Assembly (NCBI RefSeq): GCF_015832195.1
Contig: NC_052046.1
Span: 21,630,161-21,694,160, forward strand
Origin: Motacilla alba alba
Taxonomy: Eukaryota > Chordata > Aves > Passeriformes > Motacillidae
Reading direction: 5' to 3'
DNA: 64,000 nt
Shown here: one piece after another, positions 1 through 12,364 of the stretch
Numbering within the stretch: the first letter of the stretch is position 1
How the letters are laid out: each line of letters begins with the position of its first letter
The notes under the pieces: generated by a model
What the model saw: only the letters and a program-made list of their open reading frames with translations
What the model was told of the DNA's origin: nothing
Database searches by the model: none
Translations under genes and position numbers: made by a program

Positions 1-1442
1 ACCTGTTTACCAGCAAGGTCAGACTGCTTTACATGGAAATTCAGATGCTAATTGACTTAATGACTCCCAAAGAAACATCTAAAACATCATTAATGTACAT
101 GTGGATTGTGTAAATAGGTTTTTGTTTAAAGATTGAAGTAACTTTGAAACTTGTAGAAAGAACAAGAGGAGGGAAAATATTCCGTCTCAATAGTGGAATT
201 GACCCTCTGAGAAAGCAGCAGTCAGAAGTTGGTTCTTATACTGAAAAGCTGCAGTCATGTCTTCCTACAATTAGGGCCCCAAAGTGTGAAACTGAAAGGC
301 TAAAAATATCTCCAAGACAACAAAGCAAATAGTTGGATAAATAAAGAGGGGAAAGGGGAAAATTTCAGGCAAATCTGGCTCAATTTGAGATTCTGTAAGG
401 AGAAGTCATGTGAGTGTTTCCCAGGATTAAATCCCAGGCTGGAGATAGAGCCAAGCTGGACCACTGCTGACAAAGGCATGAAATGTTGTATCTTTCCAGA
501 AGGCAAAAAATGGGCAGAGAGCTGTGGCTTGCTTCCTTGTGGTCTGGCCTGGATCCATGAAAGGTTAGTCTCATATAAAAAGCTGCAGGGAAAGTTGGCT
601 TTTGGGTCTCTTGGGGCAAATGCACTCATGGAGCCCCATGGAGGAGGTGTAAAGTCTAATGGATGAGGAAGGAATGGGGTAACTGTGCAAGATATTCACC
701 CCAGTCCCAAGTGATTGGTGAGTATTGGAAAAAAATTAGATTCTCATAAACATGTTTCCTCTGATCTCTCTTATGTTATATTTTATAAGTACTGGAGTAC
801 TATCTAGGGTCTAGTTTCCGTTTTAAAATGTTTTAATGATTTTTCTGTCAGACAAAACTTGCATTGTCCTCACCAAGAATAAACAAGCATAGCTAGCTCC
901 CCTAAAAGAAACATTCCTCCTATCCCTTGGGGAGCCTTGGTTTGTGTAGTCATGTCCTAGATGCCAATGTGTCAGATCCATCTGGCATCCATGGGTAGGC
1001 TATAGTACCTCTGCAGAGGGAGATGAGAAGAAGGACCTGTATTTGAATTGGCTCAGTGAGAGGTTTGGTCAATAGACTGGGACTGGATGGGTGGCCTGGT
1101 AACACCCACTCTGCATTTCTGCTTTCTGGATCCAAAGTCACTGGCTCAGGTACAGTCCAGGGCCATCATCTTAGTTTAGTGATGGAGCTTGTTTGCAAGG
1201 CTGTGGTCCTTAAAAAGCTGAGTTGAGTCTTAGAGGATCAGGAGACAGACATGGTTCCCAAAAGTAATGTCTGGTCTGATATATGTTTTTCAGGACATAA
1301 AGTGATCACTTGTCTGAAGGAAAGGTTATGGCAGAACTATTATCCTAAAGCAGTTCAGCCCAACCACAATATATGTGATTCTGTGAAATGCAGAAAGAGC
1401 TGGAACAAAGCTGAGCCTGTTTGAAAAGAAAAGCTTTCAAAG
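1..1442. other. Unique non-coding DNA, no gene seen
   Basis: I see no exon, RNA gene or recognisable repeat here. Open frames are short, overlap on both strands and show no domain or conserved motif. Base composition is ordinary for AT-leaning avian intergenic DNA. The stretch ends at the target-site duplication of the solo LTR that follows. Confidence 0.6.
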
Positions 1443-1447
1443 CGTAG
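1443..1447 (+). repeat. Target-site duplication, left copy (CGTAG)
   Basis: Five bases directly before the TG end of the LTR. The partner is CATAG at 2426-2430. The single difference is what deamination of a methylated CpG would produce, supporting the pairing and implying that the insertion is not brand new. Confidence 0.7.
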
Positions 1448-1757
1448 TGTGAGGAGCCAATGAGTTTTGTTAGGCTTCAGCAATGGCTGTCAGAGGCCCG
1501 TGGGGGAAGGACTGCACATGTGCCACGTCCAGAGGCAGCCAAGAGAAGATGCAGGAAAGCCTTGTCTCTGGCTAACAGACTTGTCCTGGCCACCATTTCA
1601 TGTCTCACATGGGACAGGCAGGGGGGACAGCAGGGGGACACCGAAGGCACTGTACCCCAGAGACACTCTCCAGGTCTCTGCCAATGGACTGCAGTGGGAC
1701 ATCGGGCTGGGCCGATGGTCTCCTGTCAGCAGACACACTCGGGGAGGAGCCGGGGGC

Positions 1758-1765
1758 ATAAAAAG
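1758..1765 (+). promoter_or_regulatory. TATA-like box of the LTR
   Basis: ATAAAAAG lies about 310 bp inside the LTR and ahead of the CpG-rich block, the expected place for an LTR core promoter. Transcription would run rightwards from about 1785. Whether it is active cannot be told from sequence. Confidence 0.5.
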
Positions 1766-2300
1766 TAACCGTGTCCCAAGCTCCGGGGGCTGTTCTGTCT
1801 CTCGCCATTTGACTGTTTTGGGGGCTTTTCGAATTTGCATTTGGAGTTCCTGCCTTTTGGCTCTCCTGCCCTCACTGGCTCTTGCTCGCCCTCGCGTCTG
1901 TCCTGCCTCTCTGTGTCCGTGACCGACGCCCCGCCTGCTTCGTCTCTGCGTCCCTGCCTGAGGCACTTGTGACTCAGCGGCCCGAGCCAGCCCGCCGCCC
2001 ATCCTCGTCGCGGCTGCCCAGGCTCCTGGCCCTCCTGCCCAGGCTCCTGGCCCCCTGCCCCAGCTCCCCTCACGCCGTGTGCGGTACCCCGCGGCGCAGG
2101 AGCCGTGCCCCGGCCGGCAGCGTGCACAGCCCCGCCTCGGGACAGCGACGGCGCGCCCCGACCTCGGCTGGTAACGTCCTCTTTTCCCTCTCTCTCGTCT
2201 CTCTCTCTCTCCTTCTCTCTCCCCTTTTTCTTCTCCTTGCTCTGTCTTCTCTAGCCCTCTTTAGTGGGGTAACTCTTTTTTGTTTTCTCTTTTCCTTACC

Positions 2301-2306
2301 AATAAA
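2301..2306 (+). promoter_or_regulatory. Polyadenylation signal of the LTR (AATAAA)
   Basis: AATAAA sits 120 bp before the LTR end and is followed within about 30 bp by T- and GT-rich sequence. It would mark the R/U5 boundary near 2325. Confidence 0.6.
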
Positions 2307-2425
2307 CAGTTGTCAGACACAATGTTTGCCTCCTTTGCCTTAATTTCGTTCCCGAACATCTATTTTTTAAAAGAACTCCTTTCAGTTTCCCTCACGTTCG
2401 CAGTTCCCCAAACTGGAACGTGACA

Positions 2426-2430
2426 CATAG
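2426..2430 (+). repeat. Target-site duplication, right copy (CATAG)
   Basis: Five bases directly after the CA end of the LTR, matching CGTAG at 1443-1447 except for one transition. Confidence 0.7.
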
Positions 2431-5287
2431 CCACAAGTTTTGTAGAATTGAACAGTACTGCTTTGGAAGGTATAGATAATCATGCTGGCTAATGTTACTT
2501 GACATTATTATTTCTTGGTTCTTCCTCCGGGAAGGACAGTGGCAGGGTGTCTGCTGTCTGGCAGATCAGGTCTCCTTTGGGAGGTCCTCAGAGAACAGTT
2601 ACTTCTCCATTTCCTTTTATAAAGCTTTTGGTGAAAAGTGGGGTCATGCTCTTTGGAGACTTCAGCACAGCTTTCAGGCAAAGGAGAAATTTGATGTAAG
2701 GATTGAAATGGAGTTGAGGGCTTAAACCACAACATCACAGAGCTGGAGCAAATGAATTGTTCTAGTAGTATCGACAGCACAGGGCTCCCTGTTATGTTAG
2801 GGACATGATAAGAATGATACAGGATCTGGGCTTGCAGAAAGCCAGATAGGAGTGAACATGCAAGGTAAGCAGGGTTGGGTGGGAGCGTGCTGGTTTTGAC
2901 ACATCGCCAGCCTCTGTAAGGTCGGCTGGGAAGGTCACCTAGTTTGTAGGCAACTGAAGTGTGTTACCTTGCTGGAACATGCTGACCTCTGTTGAATGGT
3001 CATTGCAGAGTTCTGTAGCAACACTTTCAGGAACATGCTTCTGGGCTTTGTTTACAGAAAAAAGAAACAGTTCTTGGAGGGTCTGTAAAAACCAATGTGT
3101 ATAGACTTTGTGTATATACTTATGTATGTATATATGCATAGTTTCTTGGTTTAGCATATGGAGTTAAGATGGAAAAAAATAATTTTTAATCTACTGACCA
3201 TGAAAAGACGTACTATTCCTGAGCCAAAACATGAGAATCTGACCTAGGTTGGTTTATACATATGAGCAAAAATATTTACTCAGCTAGTAAGTATTTGATT
3301 AACCTTTGTTTATTGCTTCAAGATGAGAGACAGTTAAAATACAGGAACTCATGTATTATATTTTTGCTTTTTGGCTAGTGTTTACTTCCTCCACAGAGAA
3401 AAATATGCTGTAGTTAGGAAAATAAACTTTTCTTTCTCATCTCAAAATCTGTATTTCCAACTCCAGAGCTGAACTCAAGAGAAATATACCTTTATTTATT
3501 TTTTTATTTTTATTTTTTTTAAGTAGAGAGACAGAAGTAATGTGAGGCTGTGCATCATGTGGTTCTCATGAAGATACAGGCCAAAGCATGTGCAAAGTTT
3601 CTGCTTTCTAGGTTGGAGAGACACAGGGACTATTTTATTTGTAATCTAAAACTAAGCAATGTCAAATACTGAGCCTTTTTTAGACATTTTCTGCTTCTAA
3701 GGCTTTACTTTACAAGATATTTTACACTTCAAACTTGCTTGTTTCAAAGGGAGGACACAAACCCCTTTTTTAGCTGTGCAGTGCTGCTAACAAGACCCAT
3801 CTGCCACAGCCACATACCTTCCTAGCTTGAGTCAACAAAGTGACTCTGCTGCTCTGTGCAAGGTTATGGCATGTGGCAGTTTAAAAGCTGCCATGAAATT
3901 TTCCATTTTTTTTTCCTGCTGTGTAGTCCAGATTAGGAATTGTTTTGTTCTGAGTAACCCGATGGGAGCATGTTGCAATACAGAGAGGGATGTCTGTTGC
4001 TGGTTTCTGAGTTACAGAGACTGAGAAGAGGATGGTCATGAGAAGGATCAACCTGAGAGCTATAGCATACTCTGTAGGGTGGGATTAAGAAAAGTGGTAA
4101 ATGCTTTGTGACCTTTCAGGACTGTAACAAAATAGAGCAAGATGTTTTGATGTATCCCACAAAATAAATCTCAGCTATTCAAACAATTGTAAAGGGCTTT
4201 TCAAATTTTGTTGTTATCAGGCTTTTTTGGTTTTTTTTTTACTTTAAAAAATAATTTTGCTCAATAGGTATAAAGTGAACTAAGGCTTTGCATGCCTTAA
4301 TAATTTGTTACTTGAGAATCATTTTTGAATCTGAATTGACAAGGAAAGAGCAGTCTGATATTGTCCATTATACCTTGTTCAAAAGCAGGTTTTGACAGTG
4401 TAAATTTTTTGACAGTTGGAGCAGGAAGAGACTCCATCTGAGGCACTGCTAGAGGCTTAATCTAGTGTAATACTGCAATGTAGAAATGACAGTAGATCTT
4501 TTCTGCTTTTGCAGTGCAGCATTTTTAAAACAGCATCTAGCGGAACATACTTTAGACAAAAATGTGAACTCAGCTATAAATAACATAAGGACATCATTAC
4601 AAACAGCTGTGGTGGCTTTTCAGGAGGAATCTCCAAAGCCATATATCTGTCCTTGATAAACCCCAAATCAATCAGTGATCACAAAGGTGGTCCCAGGCTG
4701 TATTTTGCAGCTGAGCTGCCACTGATATTTCCACTGAGTATGTACCTGTCTACCCAGGTGGACAGCAGCTCTGGACAGCTTTCCTCCTAAGAGCCAGGGT
4801 GGGTAGAAAGTCATACTACACACAGTGCTGTTATTTAGCAAACATCGATCCTTTTGTTTTCTGGTAAAGACCTATCTTGAGTTGCTGTTCCAAATAAACT
4901 CTTTAGCAAAACTGGATCTGTAGGTTTGGTTTCTAAGCTGGTTTAACTCCCCAGATGGCATTGCAGCCCAGCCCTATACACTACTGAGGTGACGGAGGTG
5001 GAAGCCAGGAAGGACTGCTCCAGCCTCATGTTCCATTGTTCTGTGTGAAGGACAGTATCTCTTTCTTGTGCCAATGAACAGTCACATTTTATTAACATTT
5101 TCTTTTCTTGCTGGACAGTACACAATGAAGTAATTAATTAAATAGTCAAAAAAACCTAAACCACATCAACTATAGTTTCAGTTTTGAGGATATGCTTCAA
5201 AGCCTGTAGAATTTCAGGATTACACCTAATACCATTCACATTTCCTGAAAAACCCACTTTTTTGGCAAAGGCAGACATTTTTGAATA

Positions 5288-5345
5288 GCTCTGCTTTGTA
5301 GGAGAGGGAACTGAAGCACAGAGAAATGCTATGAATTATAAAAGA
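5288..5345 (-). repeat. Possible MIR-like SINE core relic
   Basis: A short stretch centred on GAACTGAAGCACAGAGAAAT resembles the reverse complement of the MIR core region with the familiar pattern GAAACTGAGGCACAGAG. The match is short, and there is no clear tRNA-like head or tail, so this is tentative. Confidence 0.3.
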
Positions 5346-6129
5346 CTGTAAAGTTGTTTGATGGGAAGCCTTGGATTTTGTTTTGACTTTTTTGATTCTC
5401 AGCCTGATTTCATGTTCACTGCAAAGGCAACAAAAGATTTGTACATTTTAAGACAAAAATGCATTTCTTTGGGCTGAGTAGTCTACTGTTCAATTTATTA
5501 TTTTTAATAATAATAACAACAAGAAAAACAATTTAAAAACTTATTTACTACCCTTGAATGTACTGATTTATAAGTTCTTATCGATTCCAAAAGCAATTCA
5601 GCCAGACTTCTGATGGACTCAATTGTGGCTGTGAGGAGCAAGGGAACAGTCAGGTGCATGTCAGAGCTGAGCAGTGATGAGCAGCTTAGAAAGGGGAGAC
5701 ATTCAGTTGATGCCAAGGCTGCCAAGAGGAAGGAAAGTATGTATTTCTCCAACATTTTCTGGAGCTTTCACTGACCCTAGACTCTGCATATCTGGGGAGC
5801 AGTGGAGCATTGGCTCTTCTTGCCTTGAACAGTTTTGGATAGCCCTGGTTTAGGCACTACAGAAGCTTTCCTATCCATTAGTGTGTCTCTAAGAATGCTG
5901 GGTGGGGAGAGTGGGTCACAAAAAGGGCTTTTGTGGGCGTACTGTTCCCCCACTCATGTGCACTCACAGTTTCAGTACAGACTAAAGTTTTACTGAAGCC
6001 ACCACATTCAGCGCATGCTAGATGAATGATAAAAATCCCAGTTTGTAAACTGGTTGGGAAGAAGGCTTGGTGAGTTTGTTGGCTGTGAAGTTGGCAGAGA
6101 GGAGCAGGGTTGATGGATGGGAAGCATCC

Positions 6130-6255
6130 AAACAAGACAGTAGAAGTTTGCAAACCAGGTGGAACCTGAGTTCAACCCCAGTGCTATGCTCCATTCACTG
6201 GGAGACCTCTGTCAGGTCACTTGACCTCCCTTGTGCTCTAATAAAAAAACTCTAA
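6130..6255 (+). repeat. Ancient MIR-like SINE fragment
   Basis: GAGTTCAACCCCAG resembles a tRNA-derived B box. It is followed at the right distance by a pattern like CTCTGTCAGGTCACTTGACCTC, close to the MIR core signature of a CTGTG...GGCAAGTCACTTAACCTC series. The A box region is not clear. Copies like this are old amniote repeats. Confidence 0.5.
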
Positions 6256-8257
6256 GTTTGCTGGAAAGCTGAAAACCAGATGCTGCATCTGGGAAGTGCT
6301 GGCTCAGGCAAAATTCCTTGACAACATTTACAAGACTTGTGTGTGTACTCTGAGCAGTGCTGATCTGACTATCAGTCACAGCAGATGAAGTTACAGTGAT
6401 CTTTGGAAATTAGTTTCAGTCAGATTTCTGCTTTATTATTTCCCTATTATAATATTATTCTGATCAGCTTTGAAGGAGGGGAGGGTGGGCTGAATTTATA
6501 TCTTTGTATAGACCAAAACTCCAAGGAGAAAACAAATTGTTTGTCTTCCAGAGAAACAGCATGGTTGCAAGTCAGATTGGAATAGTCAGACACGGATGTC
6601 TGCAGAGAGATTCCTGCAGAGACTTTTTACCCTTGATGGCAATTGCTAGGCCATATTTATCTCCAACAGAACCCCACAGCAGTTCAGATTTTGCATTCAT
6701 AATAATTTGACATGTCAGCTTTTCACCTTTCTGTCTGGTTTTGGTACTTGGTGAGAAGTCAGCTGCCCACTTCTGGCACTTCACTTCGTTGTCTGTACAC
6801 TGTACATGTCCTCTCAGCTTTTATCCCTCTGGCATCAAACCACCTTTGGGATGCTGATGGGCTAAAAATGGTGCTGCAAGAAATTGCTAGAACTTCCCAT
6901 TAGTTGTGTGCTGTGCACAGAAAACCTGACGGGGAATAGGCACAAATGCAGTCCTGTGAGGGGTGACATGTAAATCTGTGCTTGCACTATGAGATGAGGT
7001 GTGCAAGCTGTGCTGTAGAAGAGGGTGCTGATACAGGACTATTTCTGCCCTCGTATATCTGTGACTGTGTCCTTTTAGTCATGATATTTTTGGCAAGTGT
7101 TGAGGATCTTTAGACTGTTTCAGCTGTATAAATCATTTGAGTGCAAGGTTTTCAGGTTGATACTATACAGTGCTGAACATGTGCATATTTTTTGTTTCAC
7201 TTTCTGAGTCTTGGGATAAATAAAGTGAAAATATGGTATTAATTTGAATACCAAAATAACTTTTCACTCATGCTAATTCTGCAGACATCAAAGCTATGCA
7301 ATGAACTGGTCCATTCTATTATTAACTGGTTGTCATACATAGGGGTCATGTCTGTATAAGACAGGTCTTTTCTCCCTTCTAGTTTTTAAAAGAATAAGAC
7401 AAATTTCACTTTGTTCTTAAATTTACTCACTTTTTGGTCAATATGTTGGAAAAAAGAATTTGCAAACATTTGTAAAGTTTGATAGAGAAGTATGGTGAGG
7501 AACTGAGCAATACTGTAAATTTGGTTAAATAAGAGATACATACAGTACGTGAAGGAATGGATCAATCACTCTGTGTACAGAGTTCTTACAGTTCACTGCT
7601 TTATGGCAATTAAATACCAACCAAGTAAAGAAATAAATGTTTTGGGCTGAAATTTTTTAACAGAAGATTATGAGCTAAGCAAACAACACTGTAAAGCAGA
7701 ACCTGCAATGAAGTTACTGAAAGTCCTATATAAAACAGCATGATGTGTATGATTCTAATCCATAAAAACTGGAGCATGTGACTACATTTTTACAAAGCAG
7801 AACAATTGCTACCCCTAATGAAGTTGAGAAGTGCTTATCTGAAAAGAAAAATATAATACTGGTAGAAATAGTGTCTGCAGTTAAAAAAGAAAGGCAAGTT
7901 AGTTTTATGAAAACCCAGACACTATTTAGTTGTCATAATTATTAATATACTAATTAAAGGAAATTAGTAGGCATCTTTGAAGTTGCATGCCCTTTTTATT
8001 TACATCAAACTCAATATTGTGCAGGCCACTTCTTTTTCATGCTGGGGAATGAGAATGTTTTATCAAGTAGCAGTCATTCACTCTTAACTAAATCTTGCCA
8101 GCTGAAGCGCAGCTGCTCAAGAGCTACAGAGAACAGTGATTCCCTGATAAATGTAGCTTTTATTTTAAAGAAAGGTCTTTTCTTTGGGAATGACAGGTAA
8201 TTAATTCTTGTTTCTCCATACATCTTTTCTGATTTTAGTCCTTCATCTAGAAACTTA

Positions 8258-8293
8258 CTTGTGCATATACTGAAACTTGTGCATATACTGAAA
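8258..8293 (+). repeat. Perfect 18-bp tandem duplication
   Basis: Two exact head-to-tail copies of CTTGTGCATATACTGAAA. Identity of the two copies suggests a recent slippage or end-joining duplication. No function is suggested. Confidence 0.95.
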
Positions 8294-9059
8294 TCCCATG
8301 CTTGCCTGGGAAAGTATTTTAATGTGTATGTCAAATTTTCTTAGGAAGTACAGGCATGACATTTAGTTCATTGGATGAACCACTGATTTTTCTGGCAGAG
8401 AGTAGGTACAACAACCAATGTAAGGAGAAATGCTGAAGTATAACTTCCTTTCATGTGACTTAAATATGTCCTTAAATTTAAACACATGCTGAACTAACCT
8501 TTCTGCATAGGGATGCTTTACTGTCTCTGAATGCTGATTACAAACATATTTTTGGCAGATGTTTATGTTTCTGATGCAATTGAGTGCCTTTGCTTTGAAG
8601 GAGTAACATCTTCAAAGTACAGCAAAATGGCAAAAGGGTATTTTTAAACACCAACTCTTCCAGCAGTGGAGTAGCCAATGCTTTTGAAACACACATGTTT
8701 GATGGCAAGAGTGTGTCCCACTTGCATGGTTACAAAAGTATAATTCACCTCAAAAGCTATGGGTAAGATTGTCTACTTAGGTAACTGTGTATTTAATGGT
8801 ACAAGCATGAAATGATCAAACCAATTTTTTTACAGGGCAACTTCATTAGATGGATGTGAGTTTGGGCCAAATAAAACTTGTCCTGAATTAATTCATTGTT
8901 AGAGGTATTCATATGCAAGTTTGGCAGCTGTAGAACCAAATAGTATAGGTGTTTAGGAGCTTTTGACTATCAGAAACAGATGGAAAACACTGCTTTTATT
9001 CAGATGATTTAAGAAAACCCTTTACAATTAGGGCTAAAAAAGAGGAAAAAATTAACTGT

Positions 9060-9300
9060 ACCACTAAAGGCAATAGCCCGCCTCCAATAAAACATTCATA
9101 TCAATTATGTTACAGTCAGTTTCTGTACAGGTTTCATAATACTGCCACCACATTGTCCTGCTGAAGTTAGTTATTTATGAATTATTGAGATGATGGTACT
9201 GCAGAATATGAGATAGTTTTGGATTAACCCTTCATACATCAGATTTCAAAGTACTGAATCTGTAATTGTAGTTATCCCAGAGTGCTGAGACCTGATCTAA
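9060..9300. other. Candidate conserved non-coding element (unverified)
   Basis: An AT-rich unique block with homeodomain-like core sites such as TTATGAATTATTGAG and without obvious repeat ancestry. The call rests on texture alone; no alignment could be made. Confidence 0.2.
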
Positions 9301-10412
9301 TATCTTTTTCAAGTTTTCTTCAAGATGGTATTAGTTGGAGGGCTCCACAGGTGAGGAATCTCTGCATTTCACAGTTGTTATGCTGAGCAGTAAAACTTGT
9401 TTTCCTTTCCAGGAAGATCTGTGATTTTGGTTGGAGTGCCTAGCAGGTGTTACTTTTAAAATAACTTGAGCTTTAATGAGCAGACTCTTGTTTTCCTCTC
9501 CTTCCTACCTCAGGTGGAAGAAATGTCAGTGAGAGCTTAGGAATTGAAGAGTCTTCTTTCCTCCCAGGGAGGGTCTGTCGTCTGAGCATGGATGGATGGC
9601 TGTGGCTGACCTCTTTACTTGAAGCTCCCTTTATGTTCTGTGTGCTTTGTGCTTTGTGTGGGCAGATATAGCACATATTGCTTGTAAAAAGCCATCTCAG
9701 CTGCCTGGTGCCCAAAAGTGAGTTGACACAATAGTAAAATATACTGCAAACAAATACTGTGAGGCCAAAATCCAAAGATTTATTGGCCTGGCAAGGAGTT
9801 ACTGAATGAGCAGGAAACATTCTCATGTTAACAATAACTCATTTAACAATTAATGCAGGTTCTCCACCTGAATGGGGAAAAATATATAATGGATAAATGA
9901 CACAGGCATAGCCAAGTCATTGAGGTACCTCTGAAGAAAGCTGATACATCATTTTGTTTCTCTTCCTGATTTCAGCTTTGTCACATCAATATTCTTGCCT
10001 TAATATTCTCTTCCTTTGCCTTTCTGTCCTTTACCCCAAAGCTAGAATTGCTGGGCTGACATGTTAACCTTGTGATCAATAGTACTGAGTACCTTCTGGT
10101 GTAGTGAAGGGCTTCAGTCATCTCCATCAGCTTTCCTTGGTGTTAGTCTGGGTCACCTCTGTTGTTGTTTTGAATCCCTTCAGCAGAGGGGGAAAGCATT
10201 TTCACTTCTGTGGCTACCAGCTCCCCCTTTTCTGTCAGGACACAGAACCCTGTGGGTGAGTTTAGTTGGTTAGCTGGCTCTGCTTTGGAAGTAGTTCCCA
10301 GAGTGCACAAGAAAGGGTACAACTATGGCAGGTGGGACAGAAGCCTGAGGGAAGGCCACTGCCTGCAATACCAGAGGTAAGATATCTTTCTGGAAGTGGG
10401 TCACAGTTATCA

Positions 10413-11810
10413 TAGAATCATGGACGTGTAGGATATTAAGGGGTAGGAATGGATCTTGAGATCATCTAATCCCAACTCCCCCTGCTATGAGCAGGAGCAC
10501 CTCCCACCTGACCAGGCTGCTCAAGACATTGTCCGGCCTGGCCCTTAACACTGCCAGGGTTGGGGCACTCAAAACCTCCCTGGGAATTTTCTTCCAGCAG
10601 CTCACCACACTCTCAGTAAATTTCAATTTCTACCCCTTACTCTTGTCCTATCACTGCAGTTCCTGAGGAACAGTCCCTCTCTAGCTCCCTTGTAGGCCAC
10701 TGTCAGATACTGGATGGTTGCTATGAGGTCTCCATGCAACTTCGTCTTCTCCAGGCTGAACAGCCAAAATTTTCTAAGACTGTCTTCATAGGGGAGGTCT
10801 TTCATTCCTCTCATCAGCTTCATGGCCTCCTCTGGTCTGACTCTGACAGTTCCTTGTCCTTCCTTTGTTGGGGACTCCAGGCCTGGGTGCAGCACTCCAG
10901 CTGGGGTCTCATCAGGGCAGTGTAGAGGGGTGGAATCCCCTTCTTCACCCTGCTGGCTGAGTTGCTTTGGATGCAGCCCAGGACACAACTGGCTTTCTGG
11001 GCTGTGAGCACACACTGCTGGCTAATGTCCAGTGAACCATCACCCCAAATCTTTCACCGCAGGGCTGCTTCAATCACTTCTCTGCCCAAGCTGTTGGTGT
11101 GTCTGGAATTGCCATGACCCAGCTGTAGGACCTTGCACTTCGCTTTGTTGACCCCCATGAGGTTTGCACTGGCCCAGCTCTCAAGCCTGTCCAGGTCCCT
11201 CTGGATGCCATCCCTTCCCTCCAGAGTGTCAACTGCCCCACACAGCCTGGTGCTGTCAGTGACCTTGCTGAGGGTGCCCTTGATCCCCCGTCTATGTCCT
11301 GGACGAAGATGTTGAGCAGTATCGGCCCCAGCACTGAGCCCTGAGGGACACCACTCCTCACTGGTCTCCACATGGACCATGAACCCTTGACCACAACTCC
11401 TTGTGACTGGCCATCCAGCCAGTTCTTTATCCACTTAGTGTCTATCCCTCAAACCCATGTCTCTCCAATTTAGAGACAAGGATGTTGTGTGGGACAGTGT
11501 CAAACACTTTGTGTCAGTCCAGGAGGGGATGTCAGTAGCTCTGCCCCATCCCCCTATGCTGTCATCCTAGATAGAAGATCACCAGATCTGTCAGGCACCA
11601 GATTTGCCATAAGTTGGTCGTTACCAACCATGTTGGCTACTACCAATCACCCAGGATCTTGCCTGGCACGAAGGTGAGACTGACTTGTCTCTGTAGTTCC
11701 CTGGGTCTTCCACTTGCCCCTTTTTAAAAACTGGTGTTACAATTCCTTTTTTCCAGCCATCATGGACTTCCCCTGACTGCCATGATTTAGAGGAGCTTGG
11801 GCAGTCACAG
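10413..11810 (-). mobile_element. CR1 LINE, 5'-truncated, degenerate ORF2 (reverse transcriptase)
   Basis: The longest CR1 copy in the window. On the minus strand it runs from an RT-coding part (right end) to the 3' terminus at about 10,413, where the plus strand shows the CATAGAATCATGG remnant of the CR1 ATTCTATG-type tail. Recognisable RT pieces are [17 protein letters not shown], ending near 11,310, and, in another frame, [21 protein letters not shown] frameshift therefore separates them. The catalytic motif that reads FADD in active CR1 reads VTDS at 11,252-11,263, so the second aspartate is lost. Further right, KKGIVTPVFKKGQVEDPGNY is another RT landmark, around 11,700-11,770. The 5' half of the element, including ORF1 and the endonuclease, is absent. 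It is a dead retrotransposon copy. Confidence 0.92.
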
Positions 11811-12364
11811 AGTAGGGAAAAGTTCTTCTGTTCCTTCACACTTCCAGAGAATATGGATGGTCCTCCCCAGGCAGAGATGTATGAATTACCTGGCTAATGG
11901 CCACATCCTGGCTGTACCCGCATGTGGTGTCCTCTGGAATGGCTGGTGTGGAGAGAGTGGCCCTTCTCCCCCTGTGGTTGGCCAGAAGCTCTTGGACTTC
12001 ATGTATCTCTCCTCATTGCTTCAGCTGCAGCTTAGCAACATCAAAAATGGTATTCAGTGAGCTTTCAGTGAACTACTTTTGGTTTTACATTGAATGAGAC
12101 ATAACACAGTTAAATCTAAAGTATTACTGTTTCTGAGGGAGTGGCTCTATTATTGTCAACAAATGCTGATCCTATTATCACACAGGAGATGGCAGCTCCA
12201 GGATTCAGCACCACTGCTTGCCAGCAGCTCTTTCTCATTTCAGACGTCATCAGAAACACATGTAATTGTGATCAACTTCATATTCTGTTGTGACAGAAGT
12301 CCTGGACTTCCATGTTACAGGTTCTGTGATTGTGCATGCAGTGATTAACAAGTCAATAGGTAAG
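11811..12364. other. Unique non-coding DNA between CR1 and a SINE, no gene seen
   Basis: CR1 similarity fades at about 11,800 and nothing recognisable follows until the MIR-like SINE. The exact CR1 5' breakpoint is uncertain by several tens of bases. Confidence 0.5.

Larger units (their letters stand above)
1448..2425 (+). mobile_element. Solo LTR of an endogenous retrovirus (5-bp target duplication, ERVL-like)
   Basis: A 978-bp element starts with TGTGAG and ends with TGACA, so it has the canonical TG...CA ends. It is flanked by CGTAG (1443-1447) and CATAG (2426-2430), a 5-bp target duplication differing only by a CpG-type G-to-A change. Internal signals follow LTR order: a TATA-like ATAAAAAG at 1758-1765, a GC- and CpG-rich stretch at about 1860-2165, a CT-rich tract at about 2175-2290, and AATAAA at 2301-2306. 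This suggests U3 up to about 1785, a long R to about 2325 and a short U5. No gag, pol or env sequence is attached, so it is a solo LTR, presumably left by LTR-LTR recombination. A 5-bp duplication is typical of ERVL-type elements, but the class is inferred. The 102- to 153-codon open frames inside it are by-products of GC-rich sequence. Confidence 0.8.
2431..10412. other. Long unique non-coding stretch, no gene seen
   Basis: About 8 kb without a recognisable exon or RNA gene. Frames are under 120 codons and none shows a known domain. It contains two weak SINE relics (5.29 and 6.13 kb), an 18-bp tandem duplication (8.26 kb), a T/A-rich low-complexity run near 3.49-3.52 kb, and an AT-rich segment at 9.06-9.30 kb listed separately as a possible conserved element. 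Confidence 0.6.

Noticed and set aside
1460..2343. Open frames of 102-153 codons on both strands in GC-rich DNA
   Set aside because: They lie inside the solo LTR, overlap each other on opposite strands, and have low-complexity Arg/Pro/Ser content without a domain.
2855..2895. GGTAAGCAGGGTTGG resembling a piece of 5S rRNA
   Set aside because: Only about 13 matching bases with no flanking 5S pattern; taken as chance.
9460..9830. TTTATTGGCC on the plus strand suggesting a reversed LTR polyadenylation signal
   Set aside because: No TATA-like site at a suitable distance, no TG...CA ends and no target duplication.
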